DNA of 64,000 bases, taken from positions 19,341-83,340 of the forward strand of contig NZ_CAKXZS010000025.1 of NCBI RefSeq assembly GCF_935822925.1. Reading direction: 5' to 3'. Under the pieces are notes generated by a model. The model saw only the letters and a list, made by a program, of their open reading frames with translations. It did not search any database and was not told the origin of the DNA. Both the position numbers and the translations under genes were made by a program. Below are positions 53,914-62,043 of the stretch, piece by piece; the first letter of the stretch is position 1; every line of letters starts with the position of its first letter. Source of the DNA: Mesorhizobium ventifaucium. GTDB lineage: Bacteria; Pseudomonadota; Alphaproteobacteria; Rhizobiales; Rhizobiaceae.

Positions 53914-55155
53914 GTGGACCAGCATGCACAAGCGCCGGAGGCAAGCACCTTGCCTATTCCGCGCTGGGAATTCATCGCGCTGTGCGCGGCGTTGATGGCG
54001 CTCAACTCGCTGGCCATCGACATCATGCTGCCGGCGCTGCAGCAGATCGGCGCCTCGCTGGGCGTGGAAAATGAAAACTACCGCCAATATGTGATTGCCG
54101 CCTATATTCTGGGCTTCGGCGGCGGACAGCTTTTCTTCGGGCCGATCTCGGACCGCTTCGGGCGCCGCGCGCCGCTGGTCGTCGGGCTGGTCATCTATGT
54201 CGCAGCGGCGGCTGCTGCGGCTATCGCCCCATCATTCGCCATTCTTCTTCTGTGCAGGCTGGTGCAAGGCATTGGCGCGGCGGCCACCCGCGTCATCGCC
54301 GTCTCGATCGTGCGCGACACGTTCGAAGGCCGGCGCATGGCCGAAGTCATGTCGCTGATCTTCATGGTGTTCATGGCCATTCCGGTGGTGGCGCCAGGTA
54401 TTGGCCAGTTCATCATGCTGTTTGCCTCCTGGCACTGGATCTTCATCACCATGGCGGCCGGCGCGCTGATCGTCTCGGCCTGGTCGCTGCTGCGGCTGCC
54501 GGAAACGCTGCATCCCGAATATCGCCGGCCGCTGACGGCATCATCCGTCCTTGGCGGTTTCCGCATCGTGCTGACCAATCGCATGGCGCTCTGCTACGCC
54601 TTTGCCAGCACCTTTATCTTCGCGGCCATGTTCGGCTTCATCGCCTCGGCACAGCAGATCTACGTCGATGTGTTCAAAGTCGGCGAGATGTTCCCCGTCA
54701 TTTTCGCAGGGATAGCCGGCGTTCTCTCCTTTTCGAGCTATCTGAATTCGCGCCTCGTCGGCCGTATTGGCATGCGCCGCCTGTCGCAAAGCGCGCTGCT
54801 CTTGTTTCTGGCCATCAGTCTCGCCTGGCTGGTCGTTTCCATCCAAGTGATGATGCCGCTCTGGCTTTTCATCACCTTCTTTGCCTGTGCGATGGTCCCG
54901 TTCGGCGCGCTCGGCGCGAATTTCAACGCGCTCGCCATGGAGCCGCTCGGCCAACTGGCCGGGACGGCGTCGTCCATTCTGGGTTTCATGCAGACCTTCC
55001 TCGGCGGCGTGCTCGGCACGCTGATCGGCCAGGCCTTCAACGGCACGGTGACGCCCTTGGCCGCCGGATTCTGCAGCGTGTCGCTTGGCGCATTGGTGAT
55101 GGTGCTGATCGCCGAGCGCGGCAAATTGTTCCAGCCGCAGAACCCGCCGGTTTAA
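53914..55155 (+). CDS. Bcr/CflA-type multidrug efflux MFS transporter
   Basis: 413 aa with twelve predicted membrane segments. LMALNSLAIDIMLPALQQIG ASLG is the start of the Bcr/CflA branch (DHA1); the A-loop FFGPISDRFGRRAPLVVGLV and CRLVQGIGAAATRVIAVSIV R are typical. It is expected to export drugs by proton antiport. GTG start at 53914 follows AAGATCGGAC; a terminator precedes it. Confidence 0.9.
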   Translation: MDQHAQAPEASTLPIPRWEFIALCAALMALNSLAIDIMLPALQQIGASLGVENENYRQYVIAAYILGFGGGQLFFGPISDRFGRRAPLVVGLVIYVAAAAAAAIAPSFAILLLCRLVQGIGAAATRVIAVSIVRDTFEGRRMAEVMSLIFMVFMAIPVVAPGIGQFIMLFASWHWIFITMAAGALIVSAWSLLRLPETLHPEYRRPLTASSVLGGFRIVLTNRMALCYAFASTFIFAAMFGFIASAQQIYVDVFKVGEMFPVIFAGIAGVLSFSSYLNSRLVGRIGMRRLSQSALLLFLAISLAWLVVSIQVMMPLWLFITFFACAMVPFGALGANFNALAMEPLGQLAGTASSILGFMQTFLGGVLGTLIGQAFNGTVTPLAAGFCSVSLGALVMVLIAERGKLFQPQNPPV

Positions 55156-55168
55156 TGCCGGACGCGCC

Positions 55169-55570
55169 TTAGGATTCACCCCCGCTTGCTGCGGTGAAGC
55201 GAGGGAACAGCAAACGCCCTGCGATCGCTCCACCCATGCTGTCCGAAACGGGCAGTGGCAGAGCCTTGTCGAGAGCCTCGAGGACGGAGGCGACGAAGGC
55301 CCGGTTGAGGCTGCCATCGTTCCCTAGACGGGAGAAGGTGGCGCGAGGCTTGCCGATAAGCGTGCCGTTTCGGCGAATTGAGAACTGCAGCGTCAGGGTC
55401 ATGCCCGCGGTTCCGGGCGGCGGCTCCCAGCAGGCGACGATCGCGGAGAACATCTCGTTTATGGTGTCGACGGGATCGGGACTGCGACAGCCGCGTTCCT
55501 GCGATGTTGCCGCGTTAGGACCGGCAACCAGGGCAAGGGCAAGGCCGACAATTGCGGACCGAGGTTTCAT
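55169..55570 (-). CDS. Periplasmic protein with TonB-C-like domain
   Basis: 133 aa from ATG 55570. It has a signal peptide (MKPRSAIVGLALALVAGPNA ATS). The body MTLTLQFSIRRNGTLIGKPR ATF, then VLEALDKALPLPVSDSMGGA resembles TonB C-terminal/TolA-like domains. Function unknown. It is convergent with the efflux gene. Confidence 0.72.
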   Translation of the reverse strand: MKPRSAIVGLALALVAGPNAATSQERGCRSPDPVDTINEMFSAIVACWEPPPGTAGMTLTLQFSIRRNGTLIGKPRATFSRLGNDGSLNRAFVASVLEALDKALPLPVSDSMGGAIAGRLLFPRFTAASGGES

Positions 55571-55660
55571 CTCGGGTCTCCGGTTTCGCGCGGACAAACG
55601 TAATGTAGCGAATTTTTCGATGAAAACCTCCATCGATATCAGCGCGGCGGATGGATCCTT

Positions 55661-56839
55661 TCAGACGTCGGCGTCGATAACGGCCAGCGCCGCGTCGATG
55701 CCTTTGCCGACCGCGAATTTCTGGCCCAACGAATTCATCGCGCCGCCAAGTGCCGCCAGCGCCGCGATCGCATAGATCGGCTGGGCGGTCGGGCCCATAT
55801 GGCCGATGCGCGTCAGCTTACCCAATGTTTCGCCGCGGCCAGACGAGAACACCACGCCGTAGCGGGCGCGCGCGGCCTGGCGAAGCGCCTTCTCGTCGAT
55901 GCCTTCGGGCGTCCGGACGGCAGTCGTGGTTGGCGAAGCGAAGGTGTCGCTGGCGGCCCAGATCGACAGACCCATGGCGACGACGCCGGCGCGCATGGCC
56001 CTAGCGGTGAGCGCGTGGCGCGCCCATACCGCCGCCGGGCCCTCGTTGAGGTAGAGGTCGAGCGCGACGTCGAGCCCGTTCATCTCCGCGACTGACGGCG
56101 TGAATGGAAACGGCTTGTCCTTCGACCAAGCATGCTCCCAGTCGACGATGCTGAGCATCGATGCGCGCGGGGCCAGTGGATTTGCCTTCATCTTGGCCCA
56201 AGCGCGCTCGCTGACGCCCATCATCGTGAGGCCGGGAGGCGCGCCGAGGCATTTGTTCGGGCCGGTGACATAGATGTCGGCCTTGCAGTCCTCCGGATGC
56301 GTTTTCATGCCGCCGAAGGACGAAATGGCATCGACGATCAGATAGGGCCCATGCGCCGAAACCAGCGCGCCGATGGCGTCGATCGGATTGATGGTGCCCG
56401 ACGGCGTGTCGTGGTGGCAGACGGAAACGATGCTAATTTCCGGATGCGCTTCCAGCATTGCCGCAACCGCCTGCGGATCGATCGCCTCGTTGTACGGCAC
56501 CTCGATTTCGAGCAGATGCGGCGAATAGCGCTTCGCCCAATCGCCAAACCCCTTGCCGTACACACCGGAGGCAAGGTTGAGCACGACGTCGTCGGGCGTG
56601 ATCAGGGAGGCTGCCGCCGCCTCCAGCCCAAGCACCGGCTCGCCATGCAGAATGACCGGCTTGTTCGACAGCCGCATCGCCTTCTGCGCCTTGTCGACCA
56701 CACGCTCGTAAAAGAGCTGGAACGCCGGATCGTGATCGTAGAGCACGGTCCGGCCGACGCCGCGCAGCACATCGGGATAGGCGTTCACCGGCCCGGCAGT
56801 AAGCGTGATGACCGGTTCGGCGTGTTCGGGATAGCGCAT
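55661..56839 (-). CDS. ppaT: Pyridoxamine-pyruvate aminotransferase
   Basis: 392 aa fold-type I (class V) aminotransferase. It closely resembles the Mesorhizobium loti enzyme of vitamin B6 breakdown (pyridoxamine + pyruvate to pyridoxal + L-alanine): MRYPEHAEPVITLTAGPVNA Y at the start and DIYVTGPNKCLGAPPGLTMM with the catalytic Lys at about 196. The start at 56839 has GGAGAAAG 5 bases upstream. Other vitamin B6 degradation genes are not next to it. Confidence 0.93.
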   Translation of the reverse strand: MRYPEHAEPVITLTAGPVNAYPDVLRGVGRTVLYDHDPAFQLFYERVVDKAQKAMRLSNKPVILHGEPVLGLEAAAASLITPDDVVLNLASGVYGKGFGDWAKRYSPHLLEIEVPYNEAIDPQAVAAMLEAHPEISIVSVCHHDTPSGTINPIDAIGALVSAHGPYLIVDAISSFGGMKTHPEDCKADIYVTGPNKCLGAPPGLTMMGVSERAWAKMKANPLAPRASMLSIVDWEHAWSKDKPFPFTPSVAEMNGLDVALDLYLNEGPAAVWARHALTARAMRAGVVAMGLSIWAASDTFASPTTTAVRTPEGIDEKALRQAARARYGVVFSSGRGETLGKLTRIGHMGPTAQPIYAIAALAALGGAMNSLGQKFAVGKGIDAALAVIDADV

Positions 56840-56863
56840 GGTCTTTCTCCGCATCGGCGGCGA

Positions 56864-56969
56864 TCAGCCGTAGAACTGCGTGTAAGTCTTGAAGTTCTCC
56901 ATGTCGTGCGAATACATCAGCTCGGCGCCATAATCCTCGGCTAGCTTATCCGGGCCGATGCCAAACGGC
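56864..56969 (-). other. Orphan protein-like fragment downstream of the inositol-phosphatase gene
   Basis: Between the stop of the inositol-phosphatase gene and the ppaT start, the minus strand reads GIGPDKLAEDYGAELMYSHD MENFKTYTQFYG followed by a stop. It looks protein-like and has no start codon in frame behind the upstream stop. It could be a remnant, or a 17-residue peptide from the inner ATG. Not recognised. Confidence 0.35.
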
Positions 56970-57797
56970 CTATTCCGCCCAGAGTTCCCGGCGCAGTTCT
57001 CGCCAGCTTGCTTCGTCCGGTGCGACAAGAAGGCCGCCGCCGAGATGCGAAGGCCGATAGGCGCTGCCGTCGAAACGCGCCGCGTAACCACCGGCCTCGG
57101 CATGGATCAGCACACCGGCCAGATGATCCCACGGCATCAGCTTGTTGTAGACGACGAAGTGGGCGTGGCCGCTCGCCAGCAGGCGATATTCGTGAGCCGC
57201 GCAGCGATAGCCGAATTGCGAAAGACATTTCGTCTGGTTGCGCGCCAGCCGTGACCGTTCCGGCTCGGGCATGTACTGCCAGGAAACCGCGCCGGTCATT
57301 TGGGAGATCGGCGCAGGCTCGGCGACACGCACCTTCTCCAAAGTGCCATGCGCATGCCGTATGTGGCTGCCAGCACCCCTGGCGCCGATCAGCCAGTCCT
57401 TGCCGACGGGATCGTGAATGATGCCGGCGACGGTCTCGCCCTTCACCACGACGCCGAGCATGACGCCGAACAGCGGCACGCCTGAGGCGAAATTGAAAGT
57501 GCCGTCGACGGGATCGATGACGAAGGCGAGATCGGCTTCGCCGAGGCCCTGGAGCAACTCCGGGTCGTCGGAGCAGGCTTCCTCGCCGACGATCATCGCC
57601 TGGGGGTAGCGTTCACGCAGCCTGACGGTGATGAGCCGCTCGGCACTCACATCGGCCTCAGTCACCAGATCGGCCGCCGAGGTCTTCTGGCGGATGTCGC
57701 CCTCATCCAGCCGGCGAAAGCGCGGCATGATCTCGGCAATGGCAGCGTCGGACAGAAGCTGGGCCAGCCAGTCGATCGCGGTATCGTCAAATGTCAT
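56970..57797 (-). CDS. Inositol monophosphatase family protein
   Basis: 275 aa. Metal-binding motifs are SAADLVTEADVSAERLITV, VGEEACSDD and FVIDPVDGTFNFASGVPLFG, with PWDHLAGVLIHAEAGGYA near the C-terminus. Members act on inositol phosphate, histidinol phosphate or PAP; the exact substrate is not clear. It overlaps the ttcA gene by 11 bases. Confidence 0.92.
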   Translation of the reverse strand: MTFDDTAIDWLAQLLSDAAIAEIMPRFRRLDEGDIRQKTSAADLVTEADVSAERLITVRLRERYPQAMIVGEEACSDDPELLQGLGEADLAFVIDPVDGTFNFASGVPLFGVMLGVVVKGETVAGIIHDPVGKDWLIGARGAGSHIRHAHGTLEKVRVAEPAPISQMTGAVSWQYMPEPERSRLARNQTKCLSQFGYRCAAHEYRLLASGHAHFVVYNKLMPWDHLAGVLIHAEAGGYAARFDGSAYRPSHLGGGLLVAPDEASWRELRRELWAE

Positions 57798-58674
57798 CGG
57801 GAACGTCTTGCCTTGCGGTCAGGGTTTCGTTGAGGGCGGCGAAATCGAACAGCTTTCTGTCGAGCAGATGCGAAGGCCGCACATTGGTCATGGCGTGGAT
57901 CATCGTGTCCTTGCGGCCGGGCATGCGCTTTTCCAGGTCGTCGAGCATCGCCTTCATCGCATTGCGCTGCAAGCCGTCCTGGCTGCCGCACAGATCGCAT
58001 GGGATGATCGGGAACTTCATGGCGCCGGCGAATTTTTCGAGATCGGCCTCGGCGCAATAGGCGAGCGGCCGCAATACCATGACGTCGCCGTCGTCGTTGA
58101 GCAGTTTTGGCGGCATGGCGGCGAGGCGCCCGCCATGCAACAGGTTCATGAAAAAGGTTTCGAGAATGTCTTCGCGGTGGTGGCCGAGCACCAAAGCCGA
58201 GCAGCCCTCCTCGCGCGCGATGCGGTAGAGATGGCCGCGCCTGAGCCGCGAGCACAGCGAACAATAGGTGCTGCCCTGGGGAAGCTTTTCGGTCACCACC
58301 GAATAGGTGTCCTGATATTCGATGCGGTGCGCAATGGCGTATGTGTTGAGATAATCGGGCAGAATGTGTTTCGGAAAGTTCGGCTGGCCCTGGTCGAGGT
58401 TGCAGGCCAACAGGTCAACCGGCAGCAGCCCGCGCCATTTGAGGTCGAGCAGCAACGCCAGCAGGCCGTAGGAATCCTTGCCGCCAGACAAGGCGATCAG
58501 CCAGCGATCGCCGGGCCTGATCATCGAAAAATCGTCGATCGCCTGGCGGGCGAGACGCAGCAGCCGCTTGCGCAGCTTGTTGAATTCGACGGAGGACGGC
58601 ACATCGGCAAACAGCGGATGAAAGCCGCCTGGGGCGTCAGTGATCGGTTCGATTGTTTCTGGCAGCATGTTCAT
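57787..58674 (-). CDS. ttcA: tRNA 2-thiocytidine(32) synthetase
   Basis: 295 aa. The PP-loop ATPase motif is IALSGGKDSYGLL; cysteine pairs in STYCSLCSRLRRGHLYRIA and IIPCDLCGSQDGLQR hold the [4Fe-4S] cluster, as in TtcA. It adds sulfur to cytidine 32 in some tRNAs. Start 58674 or 58668 is possible. Confidence 0.95.
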   Translation of the reverse strand: MNMLPETIEPITDAPGGFHPLFADVPSSVEFNKLRKRLLRLARQAIDDFSMIRPGDRWLIALSGGKDSYGLLALLLDLKWRGLLPVDLLACNLDQGQPNFPKHILPDYLNTYAIAHRIEYQDTYSVVTEKLPQGSTYCSLCSRLRRGHLYRIAREEGCSALVLGHHREDILETFFMNLLHGGRLAAMPPKLLNDDGDVMVLRPLAYCAEADLEKFAGAMKFPIIPCDLCGSQDGLQRNAMKAMLDDLEKRMPGRKDTMIHAMTNVRPSHLLDRKLFDFAALNETLTARQDVPDDI

Positions 58675-58749
58675 GGCGCGGCGGCCCCAAAGATCCTTGT
58701 TGCTGCCCGGAGTAGCGCATCGGCCCGAAAACCGAAATCGATTTTCAGA

Positions 58750-58783
58750 AGCCCAAAGAAAAGGCCGCCTCGAGAGCGGCCTT
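58750..58783 (-). terminator. Rho-independent terminator of rpsD
   Basis: On the minus strand AAGGCCGC-TCTCGAG-GCGGCCTT (58783-58761) is followed by TTCTTTGGG. It lies about 27 bases past the rpsD stop. Confidence 0.8.
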
Positions 58784-58809
58784 CGATGATGTCGAGATGA
58801 AGAAATCGA

Positions 58810-59427
58810 TCAGCGTGAATAGAATTCGACGACCAGGTTCGGTTCCATCTGCACGGCGAAGGGAACATCCGACAGGCCGGGGATGCGCCCGAAGGTCGCG
58901 GTCATCTTGTTGTGGTCGACCTCGATGTAATCAGGCACGTCGCGCTCGGCCAGGCCTACCGATTCCAGGACGATCACCAGCTGCTTCGACTTTTCGCGCA
59001 CTTCGATGACATCGCCCGGCTTGCAGCGGTATGAGCCGATGTTGACACGCTTGCCGTTGACGTTGATGTGGCCGTGATTGACGAACTGGCGAGCAGCAAA
59101 AATGGTCGGCACGAACTTGGCGCGGTAAACGACCGCGTCGAGACGCGACTCGAGCAGGCCGATCAGGTTCTCCGAGGTGTCGCCCTTGCGGCGGTTCGCC
59201 TCTTCATAGACCTTGCGGAACTGCTTTTCCGACACGTCGCCGTAGTGACCCTTCAGCTTCTGCTTGGCACGCAGCTGCAGGCCGAAATCGGAAAGCTTGC
59301 CCTTGCGGCGCTGGCCGTGCTGGCCGGGACCGTATTCGCGTTTGTTGACCGGGGACTTCGGGCGGCCCCAGATGTTTTCGCCGAGACGGCGGTCGATCTT
59401 GTATTTCGCGGATTCGCGCTTGCTCAT
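58810..59427 (-). CDS. rpsD: 30S ribosomal protein S4
   Basis: 205 aa. MSKRESAKYKIDRRLGENIW and the S4 domain LESRLDAVVYRAKFVPTIFA ARQFVNHGHINVNGKRVNIG SYRCKPGDV are unmistakable. In E. coli S4 is in the alpha operon; here, as in other rhizobia, it is alone. AAAGGGA lies 6 bases before the start at 59427, just behind a leader hairpin. Confidence 0.98.
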   Translation of the reverse strand: MSKRESAKYKIDRRLGENIWGRPKSPVNKREYGPGQHGQRRKGKLSDFGLQLRAKQKLKGHYGDVSEKQFRKVYEEANRRKGDTSENLIGLLESRLDAVVYRAKFVPTIFAARQFVNHGHINVNGKRVNIGSYRCKPGDVIEVREKSKQLVIVLESVGLAERDVPDYIEVDHNKMTATFGRIPGLSDVPFAVQMEPNLVVEFYSR

Positions 59428-59440
59428 CGCATTCCCTTTC

Positions 59441-59473
59441 AAAAAGACACACCCGGAACCTCATGGTCCGGGT
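59441..59473 (-). promoter_or_regulatory. Terminator-like hairpin in the rpsD leader
   Basis: On the minus strand ACCCGGACC-ATGA-GGTTCCGGGT is followed by GTGTCTTTTT, ending about 14 bases before the rpsD start. It has the form of an attenuator; it could also be the end of an upstream transcript. Autoregulation by S4 is an inference from other bacteria. Confidence 0.5.
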
Positions 59474-59785
59474 GAAGGAAACGCGCCCTCCTCTGGCCCC
59501 CGTTTTCGAGACCTGACAGGGTTCTCCCACGCAACGCGGCGGAAAACCCACGGGACACGTCATTCTAGACAAAACTCCGGGAAGAATAGAGCGGCTTCCC
59601 AAATGTCTTGCGCACATAAAGAAACCACCGGACATTGCGGCCCGGTGTTGGTGGGCTGATTAGACGGAGATTTGACTGGTGTCAAGCTCGCGGCTGGCGT
59701 CGGTGATGGCAAGACCGCGGGCTGTGTGCTGGACCGCGGCTATCCAACCATGGGACCGGTGCCGACCTCGGGTGCGGACAAGCCG
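59474..59785. other. rpsD promoter and spacer without genes
   Basis: About 310 bases, no supportable gene on either strand. It must hold the rpsD promoter and the 3' end of the DUF3008 transcript. Nothing else recognised. Confidence 0.4.
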
Positions 59786-59974
59786 CTAGTGTTTCGATTT
59801 CTTCTCCGGCAGGCCCTTGCGCTTGGTCTCGGCGAACTCCTCAAGCTGCTTTTCGCTCATCGACTTGTACATTCCCTTCGAAGCGCCCTTGAGCTCGCTC
59901 TTCTTGGTTTCGCCTCGCTTGGCGGACAATGCCGCGCCGGCGGCTTTCTGCTGGGCTTTTGAAGTGGCTGGCAT
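59786..59974 (-). CDS. DUF3008 small basic protein
   Basis: 62 aa: MPATSKAQQKAAGAALSAKR GETKKSELKGASKGMYKSMS EKQLEEFAETKRKGLPEKKS KH. This lysine-rich pattern is DUF3008. The acidic SEKQLEEFA segment between basic ends is typical. Function unknown. The start at 59974 follows GGGAGAAACG. Confidence 0.9.
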   Translation of the reverse strand: MPATSKAQQKAAGAALSAKRGETKKSELKGASKGMYKSMSEKQLEEFAETKRKGLPEKKSKH

Positions 59975-60036
59975 GATCGTTTCTCCCGTCTTGCGATAAG
60001 GGAAAAACGCACCGGTCGTGGTGATGTTCCCGGACA

Positions 60037-60855
60037 TCAGGAAATCGCCAGCCCAAACCCCTGCATCAGGCGGCGAGTCGGAAAATCAACCCGCTTCGAG
60101 GTGAAGACAGCAAGGTCGGCGCCTTCCGGCAACGCCTCGCCGCGGTGGCTGGCCTCGGTGCCCGCGAGCAGCGAGAGGGCGCGTCGCGCGATCGCCTCGG
60201 CGGGATCGAGCCAATCGACCGGCCAAGGTGCCGTCTTGCGCATGCGATTGGCCAGAAAGGGATAATGGGTGCAGGCAAGCACGACGATGTCGGTCCGCAG
60301 TTCATCATGTTCGACGAAGCACGGCGCGATCTCGGCACGCACCGCCTCTTCATCGACAAAGCCATCGCGCATATAGACTTCGGCCAGTCCCGCCAGACTG
60401 TCGCTGCCAACCAGGCGGACATGGCATTTCTGCGCCCATTTGCCGATCAGGTCGCGGGTATACTGGCGCTTGACGGTGCCGGGCGTCGCCAGCACCGAAA
60501 CCAGCCCCGAGCGCGTGCGTTCCGCCGCCGGCTTGATCGCCGGCACCGTGCCGACGAAAGGATGACGGGCAAATCTTTCGCGCAACGCGTCGATGACCAG
60601 CGTCGAGGCGGTGTTGCAGGCGATGACCGAAACGGCCGGCGAAAAACGGTCGAGCAGCTTGCCGAACAGCTCCAGTACATGTGACTTCAGTGCCGCTTCC
60701 TCCCAAGCCCCGTAAGGGAAAGCCGCATCGTCGGCGACATAGACGAAGCGGCGGTCAGGCATCAGCACCCGCGCTTCGCGCAGCACCGTCAGGCCGCCGA
60801 TGCCGGAATCGAACATCAGGACAGGGCGGGCGCTTGAAGGATCGGTCATTGTCAT
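60037..60855 (-). CDS. murI: Glutamate racemase
   Basis: 272 aa. It makes D-glutamate for peptidoglycan. MFDSGIGGLTVLREARVLMP, YVADDAAFPYGAWEE, VIACNTASTLVIDALR with the first catalytic Cys and VVLACTHYPFLANRM with the second are conserved. Start 60855 or 60849. Confidence 0.95.
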   Translation of the reverse strand: MTMTDPSSARPVLMFDSGIGGLTVLREARVLMPDRRFVYVADDAAFPYGAWEEAALKSHVLELFGKLLDRFSPAVSVIACNTASTLVIDALRERFARHPFVGTVPAIKPAAERTRSGLVSVLATPGTVKRQYTRDLIGKWAQKCHVRLVGSDSLAGLAEVYMRDGFVDEEAVRAEIAPCFVEHDELRTDIVVLACTHYPFLANRMRKTAPWPVDWLDPAEAIARRALSLLAGTEASHRGEALPEGADLAVFTSKRVDFPTRRLMQGFGLAIS

Positions 60856-60974
60856 CGTCTACAGGAGAAGGCCGCGGGCCCGCGGCGGGAAGATGGTCAC
60901 AAATCCCTGATCCATCATTTTCGGGATGATGGACTACCACCAAATAACATTCGGTTACGGCGAGGGACTGTCTC

Positions 60975-61826
60975 TTAGGCCTGGTCCTTGTCTGTCGCCT
61001 TGGCGGCGCGCGCCGCCGCTGCCGGAAGCCGCCTTGGATCATCGCCCGGCGATCCGTCGCCGCGCGGCATGGCCGGCGAAAACCTGTCCAGCGATGATAT
61101 TATGCCGCGCAGCACCTTGAGCTCCGGCTCGGCGAAGCCGGCGCGCGTCAGCACCGCGCGCAGATTGTCGACCATTTTCGGCTTCTTCGCCGCTGGGCGG
61201 AAATAGCCGCGCGCTTCGAGCGCGCCTTCCAGATAGGCGAACAGGCCGTGCAATTGTTCCTTGGTAGCCGGCATCATGTCGGGGCTGGAAAAATTGGTTT
61301 TCGTCTCATCCTCCAGGCCGGACTTCATCCATTCATAGGACATCAGCAGGGCGGCCTGGGCGATGTTGAGCGAGGAGAAGGCGGGATCGACCGGGAAGGT
61401 GACGATCTCGTCGGCGAGGCCGACCTCGTCATTGTAGAGCCCGAACCGCTCGCGGCCAAACAGGATGCCGGTGCGCTGTCCGGATCGCTGGCGCGCTCTC
61501 AGCGCCCTGCCCGCCTCGACCGGTCCGCGCACCGGCTTGAAATTATCGCGCGCGCGCGCCGTGGTGGCGAAGACGAAGTTCAGGTCGGCGACCGCCGAGG
61601 CAAGAACGTCATATACTCTAGCGGCATCGATGACGTGATCGGCGCGGCTCGCGGCAGCGCGCGCCTTTTCGCTCGGCCAGCTGTCGCGCGGATTGACGAG
61701 GCGCAGTTCGGACAAACCGAAATTCGCCATGGCACGCGCGACCATGCCGATATTCTCGCCGAGCTGCGGCTCGACCAGGATGATCGCCGGGCCTGTGGCA
61801 GGAAGGATGTCGTTGCTGGCTTGCAT
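60975..61826 (-). CDS. trmJ: tRNA (cytidine/uridine-32-2'-O)-methyltransferase TrmJ-type
   Basis: 283 aa SPOUT methyltransferase. PAIILVEPQLGENIGMVARA MANFGLSELRLVNPR at the start; the SAM-binding knot reads GILFGRERFGLYNDEVGLAD and FPVDPAFSSLNIAQAALLMS YEW. TrmJ methylates position 32 of tRNAs, the position that TtcA thiolates. Start 61826 is preferred; the frame is open far upstream without conserved residues. Confidence 0.92.
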   Translation of the reverse strand: MQASNDILPATGPAIILVEPQLGENIGMVARAMANFGLSELRLVNPRDSWPSEKARAAASRADHVIDAARVYDVLASAVADLNFVFATTARARDNFKPVRGPVEAGRALRARQRSGQRTGILFGRERFGLYNDEVGLADEIVTFPVDPAFSSLNIAQAALLMSYEWMKSGLEDETKTNFSSPDMMPATKEQLHGLFAYLEGALEARGYFRPAAKKPKMVDNLRAVLTRAGFAEPELKVLRGIISSLDRFSPAMPRGDGSPGDDPRRLPAAAARAAKATDKDQA

Positions 61827-62043
61827 TCTCTCAATGAACTGCTGTTTGCGGTATTTCAGCGTTCCCTGCCATATCCGGCCGCGAAAATGAAGCTTTCGCA
61901 AGGAACGCCCGATGCCAGGGGCGAGCCCGCTGGCGCGGATCGCCGTTTGCGCGGCCAAAAATGCTTTGATATACGGGCCGCATCCCCGGCCAAAGCCATG
62001 CGGGCAAGGCCGTCCCGATCCCCAACAATGAGGCATTCTTTCC

